A stretch of DNA of 43,274 nt from positions 1-43,274 of the forward strand of contig JAFPWH010000006.1 in the NCBI GenBank assembly GCA_017395065.1, read 5' to 3'. This document shows positions 17,314 through 26,110 of this stretch, piece after piece. The DNA is from Clostridia bacterium. GTDB lineage: Bacteria > Bacillota > Clostridia > Christensenellales > Aristaeellaceae. How positions within the stretch are numbered: the first letter of the stretch is position 1; every line of letters begins with the position of its first letter. The notes below the pieces were generated by a model, which saw only the letters and a list, made by a program, of their open reading frames with translations, searched no databases and was not told where the DNA came from. The translations under genes were made by a program, and so were the position numbers.

Positions 17314-17934
17314 TCACTTGTCCCTTTTGCACATCAGCGGCACGGGCGAAAAGCCGTCCGGGCGGTCGTAGAGCCGGCATTCGCAGTCGCCCAGGTGCTT
17401 TAGCTTAAAGCCGTTGGCCTTGTATTCCTCGTAGTTGAAGGCGTTTAGCTCGTCGATGGCGATCCGGTGGAATTTGTCGAAATCCGGCCACCATTCCCAG
17501 CCGCTGCCGAAATCGTTGTACAGGTACGCGTCCGCGCACTGCTTGCCCAGCTCCGGCGTCACGTAAAACGCGCCCATCGCGAGGACGTTCACGCCGTTTC
17601 CGGTGATCGCGCGGAACGCCGCCGGCACGGACTCGACCACGCCCGCGTGCACGCCCGGGCACTTGCTCGCGGCGATGTGGATGCCCATGCCCGTGCCGCA
17701 GAAGATCATCGCGCGCTCGAATTCCTTTTCCGCGATCATCGCGCCGACCCGAAGGCCGATGCGGTGAAACATGAGCTCGGTGTCGTTCGGGTCGGAATCG
17801 GCCTTTACGCCGATGTCGGTGATCGTCCAGCCCTTCTTTTCGAGGTATTCCTTGATCGCTTCCTTGAGCGGATAGCCGGCGAAGTCCGCCGCCATCAAAA
17901 GCTGCCTGTCTTTGACCGTCTTCATATTCTTCAT
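17314..17934 (-). CDS. RpiB/LacA/LacB family sugar-phosphate isomerase
   Basis: A 206-residue protein of the ribose-5-phosphate isomerase B / galactose-6-phosphate isomerase family. It keeps the N-terminal AADFAGYPLKEAI loop (residues 15-27) and the catalytic-cysteine motif FCGTGMGIHIAASK near residue 78. It is longer than RpiB (about 150 residues) because of a C-terminal extension of some 50 residues containing CECRLYD and ending with MCKRDK. Its start overlaps the preceding glycosidase stop by 4 bases (ATGA). The operon context suggests isomerisation of a sugar released by the two glycosidases; the exact sugar is unknown. Confidence 0.85.
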   Translation of the reverse strand: MKNMKTVKDRQLLMAADFAGYPLKEAIKEYLEKKGWTITDIGVKADSDPNDTELMFHRIGLRVGAMIAEKEFERAMIFCGTGMGIHIAASKCPGVHAGVVESVPAAFRAITGNGVNVLAMGAFYVTPELGKQCADAYLYNDFGSGWEWWPDFDKFHRIAIDELNAFNYEEYKANGFKLKHLGDCECRLYDRPDGFSPVPLMCKRDK

Positions 17935-19874
17935 GCTCCTTTCCCTTGCTTGGCTATTTCAATGATCTCGTGTACGTCCACTCTGTCCAGCGAAAAGCGC
18001 GCCCTTTCTCCGTCCCAAACGAATGGGAGCTCTCTTCCGCAGGGCCTTTGTACGATCCTGTCCGGCTTTTGCTTAAGCGCGACGGACAGCGTAAGCGCCC
18101 GGCACGGCGGGATAAAATCGAACGAAGGCACCCGCTTGTCGGCGTGCGGGCCGTTCATGTTGACCAGCTGTATGAACATTTTCCCGTCCCTGAGCAGGAG
18201 CGTGACCTCCGCGCAGCCTTCGCTGCTTTCGAGGCGCACGACGGGGTCGATCATTCTGCCCGCAAGGCGGCGCATGAAGATCGCGTGCCCCGCCTGTCTG
18301 GCTTCGTCCCAACTGAGCCCCACGTCCGCGCCGACGAGCGCGATCCTTCCCTTTCCGAAGGGCAGAAGGCAGGCAAACACTTCGCCTTCCTTTCGCGCGT
18401 CCCCGTAGGACAGATACGCTTCCTCCGCCCCGGGGGCCGAAAGAACGCAGGACGAATAAACGGACGTCGGGGTTTTTCCGTCCGGGAAAAACAGCCGCCT
18501 TTCCGCGTACTCTCTTTCCACCTTCGCGGGCAGCCCCGCCTTTATGAATTCCTTTATGCTGTTTACGCCGGTCACGATGAGCCCGCCGCCCTTTTCGGCG
18601 AAGTCCAGAAGGGCTTTCGGCGCGTCTCCAAGCGATTTCAGCGTCTCCGGCACGGCGATCAGGCGAAAGCCCCGGCCGAAGTCGTATTCCGAGGCGACGG
18701 ACACGCTCAGCCCCAGATCGCACAGAAGCGCCGTGAGCCCCGACGCGCCGTCCAGGCCGTCGCGGCCGAAGAGCTTTTTGGAAGCGAGGTACCGATCGCT
18801 TTTGCTCAGGAACACCGCCGTCTCGGGCAGGATACTTCCGCCGTAGCAGTAGGGCAGGCGCTTCCTTGCCTCGTCAAAGACCTCTTTCATGCCGCGGATC
18901 TCGTCCATGCGCGGCGAAGCGTCGGGGTACTGGGTGATGTAGTTCTGAAACCCGCCGCCCAGCGACAGTACGGCCGCGGCCTCCTGCATGATCTGCCTTG
19001 GGTGCTTGGTGTAGCGGCCCTTCGCACAGCCTTCCCTGTCCGAGCGGAAATTCCAGCTCATCATGTCCCAGGGCATGTCCTGCCTCGCCAGCGCGCGCCC
19101 CGCAAGGCGCGCGGAATTTACGCTGTTCCAGGGATTGAAGTCGCCGCTCAGATAGTCAAGCTTCGCGCTCACGGGCTCCGGCATGTGGTCCGAAAACATC
19201 CAGTTCGAGGTGATCATGAAGGAGGAATAGTCTTTATGCACCTCGTCCGTGTAGTGCCTTACGTACTTTCGGAACAGCTCGCGGCAGTAGTCCCTGAAGG
19301 CGGTATCCTCCGCGCTGCCCTTTTCCGGCGGCAGCTTTCCGGAAATGACCATGCCGCTTTCTTTTTCGAACGCGGCCACGGTCTCCGGGTCGTAATCCGG
19401 GTCTGCGGCCCAGCATTCGCCGTCGACCCACACGCCGTCTATGCCGTATTTGCCCGCGAGCTCCTTGAGCTGCGGGATCAAAAGCCCGTCCGCGTAGCCG
19501 AAGCCGAACGTGCGCGCCTCGCTGTCGGAGCGGCTGCCGTCCTCGCGCAGGATGGAGAGTTCCGGGTGCTTTTGGCAAAACTGCCCGTCCAGCACGCCGG
19601 AGTAGTGCAAAAACAGCTTTACGTTCTCCTCCCGCGTGACCCTGCGCCAGAGTTTCAGCGGATCGAGGGCGAAAAGCGGCATCGCGTTGCCCAGCTTCGT
19701 CGGGTACGACGCCCAGCCGGGGTGCCCCTTGCAGTCGATCTGTATGAAATCCGGCCTGATCTCGCGGCAGATCTCGCGCACGTCCTCTTCCCTGAGGCTT
19801 TCGCCGATTGACGGCATGCCCTCGTGCGGGTGCGCGTGAAAGTCGAAATGCAGGCCGAGCCTTCTTTGAAACAT
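17931..19874 (-). CDS. Putative glycoside hydrolase (TIM barrel, GHL6-like)
   Basis: A 647-residue soluble protein with no signal peptide. The N-terminal 350 residues look like a (beta/alpha)8 barrel. They include LHFDFHAHPHE (residues 8-18), DFIQIDCKGHPGW, a likely catalytic region GIDGVWVDGECW (about 145-156) and PWDMMSWNFRSD. The middle part (ETLKSLGDAPKALLDFAEKG, then GGLIVTGVNS) resembles the glutamine-amidotransferase-like trimerisation domain of beta-galactosidases, and a beta-rich tail follows. It fits the poorly characterised GHL6/fucosidase-like group. It starts 39 bases after the GH29 gene, so both probably act on the same intracellular oligosaccharide. Confidence 0.72.
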   Translation of the reverse strand: MFQRRLGLHFDFHAHPHEGMPSIGESLREEDVREICREIRPDFIQIDCKGHPGWASYPTKLGNAMPLFALDPLKLWRRVTREENVKLFLHYSGVLDGQFCQKHPELSILREDGSRSDSEARTFGFGYADGLLIPQLKELAGKYGIDGVWVDGECWAADPDYDPETVAAFEKESGMVISGKLPPEKGSAEDTAFRDYCRELFRKYVRHYTDEVHKDYSSFMITSNWMFSDHMPEPVSAKLDYLSGDFNPWNSVNSARLAGRALARQDMPWDMMSWNFRSDREGCAKGRYTKHPRQIMQEAAAVLSLGGGFQNYITQYPDASPRMDEIRGMKEVFDEARKRLPYCYGGSILPETAVFLSKSDRYLASKKLFGRDGLDGASGLTALLCDLGLSVSVASEYDFGRGFRLIAVPETLKSLGDAPKALLDFAEKGGGLIVTGVNSIKEFIKAGLPAKVEREYAERRLFFPDGKTPTSVYSSCVLSAPGAEEAYLSYGDARKEGEVFACLLPFGKGRIALVGADVGLSWDEARQAGHAIFMRRLAGRMIDPVVRLESSEGCAEVTLLLRDGKMFIQLVNMNGPHADKRVPSFDFIPPCRALTLSVALKQKPDRIVQRPCGRELPFVWDGERARFSLDRVDVHEIIEIAKQGKGA

Positions 19875-19913
19875 CTTTTTCCGCCTCCCCGGTGCGTCGT
19901 TTGCGAAAAGCGT

Positions 19914-21383
19914 TTAAACGATTTTGAGCGCGTTGGCGCAGAACGCGGGCAGCCTGTCCGGAAGCTGAACGAGCAGCACGCCGAAGGCCTTTTTGAACGG
20001 CACGGGGCCGTAGCCCAGCAGCTCCACGCTGTGGATCTCCTGCTCCGCAAACGAGCGCAGCGTCAGCGCGTCGCCGCCCTTTGCGCCCATCAGGAAGGCG
20101 TAGACCGCGCCGCCCTTCTGAACGAAGCGGAAATCGTTCTTGGTCCAGTCCGTCTTGTCCTCGCGGAAGCCCTCGATCTTTACGAAGGTCTCCCCTTCGG
20201 AAAAGACGCGCCAGGGACGCGTGCCGTAGACCGCCTCGGAGCAGATTTCGAACCACTCGGCCAGCTTCTTTAAGATGTAGTCCGCGTCCTCGTCGATGCT
20301 GCCGTCGGGCCTTTGCAGTATGTTCAGGAGCATCGTCCCGTTTTTGGAGATGATGTCCGCCAGCATCTCTATGATCTGCTCGGGGGTCTTGTAGGGCTTT
20401 TGCACGTCGTAGAACCAGTTGCCGATGCAGGTGTCCGTGTGCCAGGGCTCAGCCGCGACGCCGGGCAGCTGGCTTTTTTCGATGTCCAGTACGCCCACGG
20501 AATAGATTTCCCTGCGCCTGTCCTTTTGCAGGTACACCGCGCGGTTTTCGCCGTAGCGGCTTATGGACGTGTTGTACAGGCGCGAAACGGCCTCAAGCCC
20601 CTCGGCGTAGTCTTTTTCGTCGATTTCGCCCGATGCGCCCTGCCAGTGCCCGCCGAAGGGGAGCGAGCCGTCGGTGTAGAGAAGGTCGGGCGCGAAGGCG
20701 TCGATCATTTCATTAATGCACCTTAACCAGTACGCGTGGAAGGCCTTGTTGGAGGTGTACCAGGCGGAGATCTCCGCAAGGTCCCCCTTTTTCTTTTCCT
20801 CGTGGGCGTAGTAAAAATCGCTGTAGGCGGGGTCGTTCCCGTCGTAGGGCACGCCGGCGTAGGGGCCCTTTTTGTCTGAGTCCTTGTTGACGTGCCACCA
20901 GGCGTAGGACGCGCCCAGGTGCTCGCTCAGGCCGAAGGGCATGCCGTACCTGTCCGCCGCCGCCTTCCAGAGCTTCAGTATGTCCTTGTGCGGGCCAACG
21001 TTCACGCTGTTCATGCGGTTGATCTTCGATGCGTAATTGAAAAAGTGGTCGTGGTGCGTCGCCTGCGACATGAAGTACCGCGCGCCCGCCCTGTAATATT
21101 TCGCCATCAGCGCGTCGGGATCGAAGTTTTCCGCCTTCCACAGCGCGCAGATGTCCTTGTAGCCGAATTTGGACGGATGCCCGTAGTGGCGCAGGTGGTA
21201 CTCATACTGGGGCGTTCCCTCGATGTACATGTTGCGCGCGTACCAGTCTCCGAACATCGGCACGCTCTGGGGCCCCCAGTGGCTCCAGATGCCGAACTTC
21301 GCGTCGCGGAACCACGCGGGCGCGCTGTAATTGCGAAGGGAGTCGAAATTCGCCTCAAATCTTTGCGTGTTCTTTCCGTCCAT
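19914..21383 (-). CDS. Alpha-L-fucosidase (GH29)
   Basis: A 489-residue GH29 enzyme hydrolysing alpha-linked L-fucose from host-type glycans by retention. Family signatures are WFRDAKFGIWSHWGPQSVP (residues 24-42), YYRAGARYFMSQATHHDHF, FGLSEHLG and the nucleophile region LLYTDGSLPFGG, with Asp238 as probable nucleophile. A C-terminal beta domain starts near residue 390. No signal peptide is present, so cleavage is intracellular. AGGAGG precedes the ATG. The His-Glu pattern is standard for the family, though linkage preference cannot be read off. It lies 25 bases after the tandem-domain membrane protein gene. Confidence 0.92.
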   Translation of the reverse strand: MDGKNTQRFEANFDSLRNYSAPAWFRDAKFGIWSHWGPQSVPMFGDWYARNMYIEGTPQYEYHLRHYGHPSKFGYKDICALWKAENFDPDALMAKYYRAGARYFMSQATHHDHFFNYASKINRMNSVNVGPHKDILKLWKAAADRYGMPFGLSEHLGASYAWWHVNKDSDKKGPYAGVPYDGNDPAYSDFYYAHEEKKKGDLAEISAWYTSNKAFHAYWLRCINEMIDAFAPDLLYTDGSLPFGGHWQGASGEIDEKDYAEGLEAVSRLYNTSISRYGENRAVYLQKDRRREIYSVGVLDIEKSQLPGVAAEPWHTDTCIGNWFYDVQKPYKTPEQIIEMLADIISKNGTMLLNILQRPDGSIDEDADYILKKLAEWFEICSEAVYGTRPWRVFSEGETFVKIEGFREDKTDWTKNDFRFVQKGGAVYAFLMGAKGGDALTLRSFAEQEIHSVELLGYGPVPFKKAFGVLLVQLPDRLPAFCANALKIV

Positions 21384-21408
21384 CGGGTTTTTTCCTCCTC
21401 ATGCCGTT

Positions 21409-22458
21409 TTATTCCGATGCTTTGTCGAATCCGAGCCCCCGGAAGGGTTCGAAGGTCATCGTGCCGTAATTGATCAGTATCCGCATTCCGTCCTTCAGGT
21501 TGACCCTGCCGATGAGGCGATCCGGTTCCTCACACTCGTAGGAATCGCTGTAGTAGCTCTTTTCTTTGCTTGCGTAAAGGTAGATGGTGGCCTCTTTGTC
21601 GGAAGTGAGCGTATAGCTCCCGGGCGGGATGTCCTGCCCCACGACGTACTCGCCCCGTAATACCTTCGTCGGCTGTTTGTCCAAAAGACCGTTCCAGACC
21701 TCCGTGTCCGCGTACGTCGTAAAATCGATCGCGTTATGGTTTATCAGGATCTTCATCCCGTCTTTCAGTTCGATCCTTCCGACCGCAAAGTCCGGGTTCA
21801 CATTGAAGGAATCGTTGTACGATTGGCTGCTTTCGCTCTCGTACAGCCAGATCGTTCCTTCCCCATTGGCGGAAAGCGCGTAGACGCCCGCCGGGATGTC
21901 CTGCCCCACGACGTACTCGCCGACGGGCACGGTCACGGTTTTGACCTTAAAGTCCGGGTTCGGCGCCCTCTTTCTGAACACTCTTTCCGGAGCGCGCCTT
22001 TGGGGCGCGGGAAGGCTCTCCGTGCGGGAAGAGGCCGCCCTTGCGGCGCCCGGCCTTTCGTCTTCCCGGCTTTCCCCGCTCTCGTCCTCGAGCTTTGAGA
22101 TCAGAAACTGAAAGCGCCCGCTGGTCTGCCGCACCTTTTCGATCTCGCGCCTGTTGCCCTGCTTGCGCGCGTCGTAGAACACGAGGAAGGTGAACTCGTT
22201 GTCGTAGTGCTCGTTCCTGGTCAGCGCGTAGCCCAGGATCGCGCCGACGCCGCCCGCGATCGCGCTGCCGGCCAGGGCGTTGGTGATCGCGCCCTCCTTC
22301 GTGACCCAGTTGACCCCGTTGACCGCGAGGATGCGCGTCTTTTTGATGTAGCCGTCCACCTTGCGCGTGCCGTCGTTGTAGCGGCTTTGGTTAATCGAGG
22401 CGGCGATCGTGCATATCACGCCGAGGACGACGGAGACGATCAGCAAAGGACCGAGCAT
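21409..22458 (-). CDS. Membrane-anchored protein with two tandem GEYVVGQDIP domains
   Basis: A 349-residue protein. An N-terminal membrane anchor (LLIVSVVLGVICTIAASI) is followed by a second hydrophobic, glycine-rich segment near residue 65. A charged, Arg/Ala-rich linker spans about 125-165. Two copies of an approximately 80-residue beta domain follow, each opening with GEYVVGQDIP and closing with LKDGM(K/R)ILIN and a threonine-phenylalanine tail. The same domain is widespread in uncharacterised Firmicute membrane proteins. It begins one base after the MATE stop. The function is unknown; a ligand-sensing or surface role is an inference. Confidence 0.75.
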   Translation of the reverse strand: MLGPLLIVSVVLGVICTIAASINQSRYNDGTRKVDGYIKKTRILAVNGVNWVTKEGAITNALAGSAIAGGVGAILGYALTRNEHYDNEFTFLVFYDARKQGNRREIEKVRQTSGRFQFLISKLEDESGESREDERPGAARAASSRTESLPAPQRRAPERVFRKRAPNPDFKVKTVTVPVGEYVVGQDIPAGVYALSANGEGTIWLYESESSQSYNDSFNVNPDFAVGRIELKDGMKILINHNAIDFTTYADTEVWNGLLDKQPTKVLRGEYVVGQDIPPGSYTLTSDKEATIYLYASKEKSYYSDSYECEEPDRLIGRVNLKDGMRILINYGTMTFEPFRGLGFDKASE

Positions 22459-22459
22459 T

Positions 22460-23788
22460 TCACAGCTCCCTCCTTCCCCAGCCGGGCCGCGAATTGCGGA
22501 TGAAGCTCAGCGCAAAGCGCGTGCCCAGCGACAGTATGTTTGCGGCGTAGATGCCCTGAACGCCCATGCCCAGTTTAAGCGCCAGCAGGTACGTAAGCGG
22601 CAGGCGGATCAGCCACACGCTCAGCACGATGGCCGTCATCGTAAAGCGCACCTCGCCGCCCACGCGCGCGACCGGCTCACACACGTTCACGCCCACCGCC
22701 ACGAAGCAGTACGGGAACATGATCCACATGAAATCCGCCGCGAGGCGTCTGATGTCCGTGTTCGACGAAAACAGCCCCGCGCTGAAAGTCGGAAACAGCA
22801 CCGCGGGCACGCACAGAAGCATCGCCGTGCCCTCGCAGAGCAGCAAAATCTTTCTGCCCATGCGGCGCGCGCCTTCGAGGTCGCCCGCGCCCACCCTGTG
22901 GCCCACGAGCGTCGTGGCCGTGACCGAGCCGATGCCCTGGGTTATGCCGGTGAAGATGAGCACGGAATTGAGCACGCTGACGACGCCCGCCTGCGTTTTG
23001 CCAAGGCTCACCAATATCGAGTTTACGATCACGTAGGCAAGCTGTATGCTCATCTGATCGATGCTCGCCGGCAGCCCCACGCGGAAGATGTGTTTTACCT
23101 CCCCGGGGTCTGCGTGAAAAAGCCCCTTGAGCCTTATGGAAAAGCCCCTCTGGTTCATGACGAGCGCCGTCATCAGATACCCCGCGCCCACGTAGCGGCA
23201 GATGACCGTGGCCAGCGCCGCGCCGCGTATGCCCAGCTGATTGACGCTCGTAAGAAGCCACACGCTCAGAAGCTGCACGGCGTTTGAAAGTATGTTGCTG
23301 AAAAGCACCTGCCGGGAATTGCCGGCGGCTCTCAACATGCTCGCGGCGGAGTTCGACAGGACCACCGCGGGTACGCTCAAAAGGATCAGGCGGAAATACG
23401 TGGTGCCCTCCCGGAAAAAGTCCTTCTCCGCGCCCGGCATCAGAAGCCGCATCAGCGGGCGGGACGCCGCGAGCAGCGCGGCCGTCAGCGCAATAGCGGA
23501 GCACAGCCCCATGATCAGGCTGTTCTCCGCCGTGCGCGAGGCGGCCTCCCTGTCGTTTTTTCCCGTGTAGCGCGCCACCAGTATGGCCGAGCCCGTCGTG
23601 AGCATCGCAAACACGGCAAACACAAGGTTCATCGCCTGATTTGCCACGTTGGACGCCGCCAGCGCGCCCGCGCTGATCTTTCCGGTCACCGCCGAATACA
23701 CCAGGCTCACGCTCGCCGTGAAGGTGCTTTCGGCGATGACGGGCAGCGTGAAGCGCATTTCCTCGCCGATCGTATACCGCGTTCTCAT
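22460..23788 (-). CDS. MATE family efflux transporter heading a glycan operon
   Basis: A 442-residue MATE protein with about twelve membrane spans. The first bundle opens FTLPVIAESTFTASVSLVYSA, and the second contains GLPASIDQMSIQLAYVIVN. It differs clearly from the MATE at 2563, to which it is paralogous. The start at 23788 follows a promoter at 23838-23867. It is the first gene of a run with gaps of 1, 25, 39, -4 and 11 bases, so all six genes are likely on one message. MATE pumps usually export drugs or metabolites; a place in a fucosidase operon is unusual. Confidence 0.92.
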   Translation of the reverse strand: MRTRYTIGEEMRFTLPVIAESTFTASVSLVYSAVTGKISAGALAASNVANQAMNLVFAVFAMLTTGSAILVARYTGKNDREAASRTAENSLIMGLCSAIALTAALLAASRPLMRLLMPGAEKDFFREGTTYFRLILLSVPAVVLSNSAASMLRAAGNSRQVLFSNILSNAVQLLSVWLLTSVNQLGIRGAALATVICRYVGAGYLMTALVMNQRGFSIRLKGLFHADPGEVKHIFRVGLPASIDQMSIQLAYVIVNSILVSLGKTQAGVVSVLNSVLIFTGITQGIGSVTATTLVGHRVGAGDLEGARRMGRKILLLCEGTAMLLCVPAVLFPTFSAGLFSSNTDIRRLAADFMWIMFPYCFVAVGVNVCEPVARVGGEVRFTMTAIVLSVWLIRLPLTYLLALKLGMGVQGIYAANILSLGTRFALSFIRNSRPGWGRREL

Positions 23789-23837
23789 ATCACAAGCGTT
23801 CCGGAATTCCCCGCCCGATTTTAATCTGTTCGGTGCT

Positions 23838-23867
23838 ATTATACACTATTCGCGCGCCCGGTTTCAA
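23838..23867 (-). promoter_or_regulatory. Promoter of the MATE-fucosidase operon
   Basis: On the minus strand TTGAAA (23867-23862), 18 bp, TATAAT (23843-23838), about 50 bases before the first start codon. No clear operator palindrome is visible next to it. Confidence 0.7.
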
Positions 23868-23947
23868 TGGTTTATGCGGAATATCCGCCTTTTTCCGCCG
23901 GAGGCGGCTCAAAAACAAACGGTGCAAGTCCCCGCGCCCGGCCGCCT

Positions 23948-24163
23948 TTACGGACGGTCTTCGGGATCGTCTTCCATGAGGTATCTGACCGACGTATCCA
24001 GCGCCTGCGCGAGCCTCGTATACGTGCCGCCGGTTTTGGGAAGCGCGGAACCGTCTTCGAAAGTGCTTATGACCAAAGGAGACAGTTCGGTCCGATGTGC
24101 CAGCTCTTCCTGTGAAAAACCCTGCTCTTCTCTGAGCGTCCTGATCTTTTCGCCGAATTTCAT
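23948..24163 (-). CDS. Small XRE family regulator of the nucleotidyltransferase operon
   Basis: A 71-residue protein that is little more than one Cro/CI helix-turn-helix (residues 4-58). The helices are FGEKIRTLREEQGFSQEELA and TELSPLVISTFEDG, followed by YTRLAQALDTSVRYLM. The ATG at 24163 is chosen because GGAGG precedes it by 5 bases; an upstream in-frame ATG would overlap the previous gene. It is the third gene of an operon behind two nucleotidyltransferases. Its size and place are those of an antitoxin or an operon autoregulator, but no toxin is identified. Confidence 0.85.
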   Translation of the reverse strand: MKFGEKIRTLREEQGFSQEELAHRTELSPLVISTFEDGSALPKTGGTYTRLAQALDTSVRYLMEDDPEDRP

Positions 24164-24173
24164 GCCGACCTCC

Positions 24174-24956
24174 TCAAATCCCATATGACTGCAAGCCGAC
24201 GAGCTCCAAAAAGCACTTGTTCAGAGGGGCGCAGTCGCTTTTTCGATCGTCCGGCGTATTGTCGGCTATATCTTTTTGTCGGGTCAGTTCTTTTTGTATA
24301 TAATCCCGGATGATCGGTATATGGGCGTGTTTTTCATTTTCCGTCGCTGATTTCTTTTTCTCAAGCAGTTCGTCGATTGCGTCACGGAGCTCTTTGCTCA
24401 AATCCATGCACCGGAACAAATCGACGAATTGTACCGGCGGAATGTCATGAAAACGCTCGATATACTGTGCCGCAAGCAAAGGGCGCAGCGCATAGAAGTA
24501 TTTTTTGTAGGTTATTTCCTCCCCTTCGAGGTATTCGACCCACGTTTTCTTCGCCATGCCACGGTAATGATGGATCGCCGCTTTCTCAGAAAAGTATTCC
24601 TTCGCTTCAGCCATGATCTTTTCCCATTCCGGCGTCGTCCTGTACACGATGGGCGAACAGCTCCACTCGAACAGTGTGGCGTTGCCGTGCGCAAAGTGCT
24701 TCAAAGCCTTTCGGATATCCCAGCCGTTTATGTCGAGCACCGCGTCCTGTTTCCACTCTATCACGTCTCCCGGCTCGTCAAGCCTGAGATACTCCGTTGC
24801 AGGGCGCACATAGACGAACCGGACGTCATAATCGCTGTCCGGCGACGCAAATCCCCATGCCCGGCTCCCGGACTCTACTGCCAGAAGAACGCGCACGCCT
24901 TTTTGCTCTTCGATCTGTTTCAGTTCCTCAAGAACAGTTTCTTTCATATCCATCAA
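24174..24956 (-). CDS. RlaP-like nucleotidyltransferase (polymerase beta superfamily), smaller paralog
   Basis: A 260-residue soluble protein of the DNA polymerase beta-type nucleotidyltransferase superfamily. The active-site GS motif is ESGSRAWGFASPDSDYD (residues 28-44), with Asp42 and Asp44 as metal ligands, and a third acidic residue is plausible in VIEWKQDAVLDINGW. It matches the RlaP group (PF10127, COG3541-like), predicted by comparative genomics to add nucleotides or act in RNA repair. Its start overlaps the stop of the larger paralog by 4 bases (ATGA). The XRE regulator starts 10 bases beyond its end. No experimental function is known for this arrangement. Confidence 0.82.
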   Translation of the reverse strand: MMDMKETVLEELKQIEEQKGVRVLLAVESGSRAWGFASPDSDYDVRFVYVRPATEYLRLDEPGDVIEWKQDAVLDINGWDIRKALKHFAHGNATLFEWSCSPIVYRTTPEWEKIMAEAKEYFSEKAAIHHYRGMAKKTWVEYLEGEEITYKKYFYALRPLLAAQYIERFHDIPPVQFVDLFRCMDLSKELRDAIDELLEKKKSATENEKHAHIPIIRDYIQKELTRQKDIADNTPDDRKSDCAPLNKCFLELVGLQSYGI

Positions 24957-25981
24957 AAATCACCTTTGACTGCGCACAGATTTATGCGTTCCACAAACGC
25001 GCCAATCTTCGCCATGTCCGGATTGTCGGGCAGCGTCGTTTTTTGGGCTGCTTCCCGGAAACGCTGTTCGTACATTTCCAATATCTCGTAAAACGCCGGG
25101 GACATCGTGCCGTCCCCCTGCATGTATTCACCATTCCGGATGCTCATGAGCAGGGGCAGGTCGTCCCGACGGCAAGTTATGATCGCATGCTTTTCGAGGA
25201 TATCGATCACCGTCATCATCAGCCGGATCAGATGCATGGCGTGTTTGCAAAGGTGGTTTTCGTCCTTTTTATGGTTCCGGTGACCGATCTTGTCGTAATC
25301 TCTGACTACATTGCGAAGGGTCTCGAGCATCGCGTTATAGTCCCTGAGCGGCAGATGTCTGTAATCCGCATCCACGAAAATCTCCGTTTCCATATCGGGC
25401 GTTATTGCCCGATCGATGTACAGGCGAATATTTCCGTTGCCGACACTGGCGTTTTTGCGGCAGAAATCGTCCATGGCATTTTGGACAGAGTTCAGTATAT
25501 GCTTTTCGCGCTCGCTTTGGGGCAGCGAATCCCTTGCGATCGCGTTCTGCAAGCGCCGCAGCTGCGCGCTCGCATAGCCGCCGAACGCCTTGATCGCTCT
25601 TTTGGAGAGGAAGAGCTCCTGATTGTCAATCAACTCTTCTCCGAGCGGAGAAAGGATCATGTATTTATCTCTGGGAAGACCGAGTATCTCACAGCTGTTG
25701 GGATTGCAGTCGATCAGAAGCTTTACGAGCTTATTGAATCCGTATACGACCGTATCGGTCTTTGTATCTACATATTGCTCAAACTCGCTCAGCCCAAGAA
25801 TATCGCCGGGGCGCTGCAGCGCTACGCCGCGAAAATCCACGTCGCTGTCTTCGCGGTTCGTCCCATAGCCATAGCTGCCGGAAAGGCCCAGCAGCATTAT
25901 GCGCTTTCCAAGATGCTCGTCCTCACGAAGGAATGCATAATCGCTTTCCTTCAGTATTTCTCCGAAATCAGGCGCCGGCAT
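24953..25981 (-). CDS. RlaP-like nucleotidyltransferase, larger paralog
   Basis: A 342-residue soluble protein, first gene of the operon. The nucleotidyltransferase core is LGLSGSYGYGTNREDSDVDF (residues 31-50), with Asp47 and Asp49 as metal ligands. It continues with an RlaP-type helical C-terminal half that includes HLCKHAMHLIRLMMTVIDIL near residue 240. It shares the same GS...DxD architecture with its neighbour but differs across the rest, so the two probably have distinct substrates or form a heteromer. AAGGGGG lies upstream of the ATG. A good promoter is at 26082-26110. Confidence 0.82.
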   Translation of the reverse strand: MPAPDFGEILKESDYAFLREDEHLGKRIMLLGLSGSYGYGTNREDSDVDFRGVALQRPGDILGLSEFEQYVDTKTDTVVYGFNKLVKLLIDCNPNSCEILGLPRDKYMILSPLGEELIDNQELFLSKRAIKAFGGYASAQLRRLQNAIARDSLPQSEREKHILNSVQNAMDDFCRKNASVGNGNIRLYIDRAITPDMETEIFVDADYRHLPLRDYNAMLETLRNVVRDYDKIGHRNHKKDENHLCKHAMHLIRLMMTVIDILEKHAIITCRRDDLPLLMSIRNGEYMQGDGTMSPAFYEILEMYEQRFREAAQKTTLPDNPDMAKIGAFVERINLCAVKGDF

Positions 25982-26081
25982 CGTCAGCTTTCCCCCTTTC
26001 TTTTTTCCGGCAGACCTTCTGCCCTCATGATCGTGGATAAGGTCATATGAAATCGTCCCCCGGCCTCTTTATTCGCTTGCT

Positions 26082-26110
26082 ATTATACACAAAACGGGCC
26101 GAAGAAGCAA
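26082..26110 (-). promoter_or_regulatory. Promoter of the RlaP-RlaP-XRE operon
   Basis: On the minus strand TTGCTT (26110-26105), 17 bp, TATAAT (26087-26082). The leader to the start codon is about 95 nt. The rest of the 25982-26378 gap holds no gene that I can support. Confidence 0.72.

Noticed and set aside
17946-19811. 621-codon plus-strand open frame opposite the putative glycosidase
   Set aside because: Low-complexity Arg/Val/His composition typical of an antisense frame; no ribosome site.
23948-25981. Classical MNT-HEPN toxin-antitoxin pair
   Set aside because: Both enzymes are long RlaP-like nucleotidyltransferases and no HEPN (RxxxxH) protein is present.
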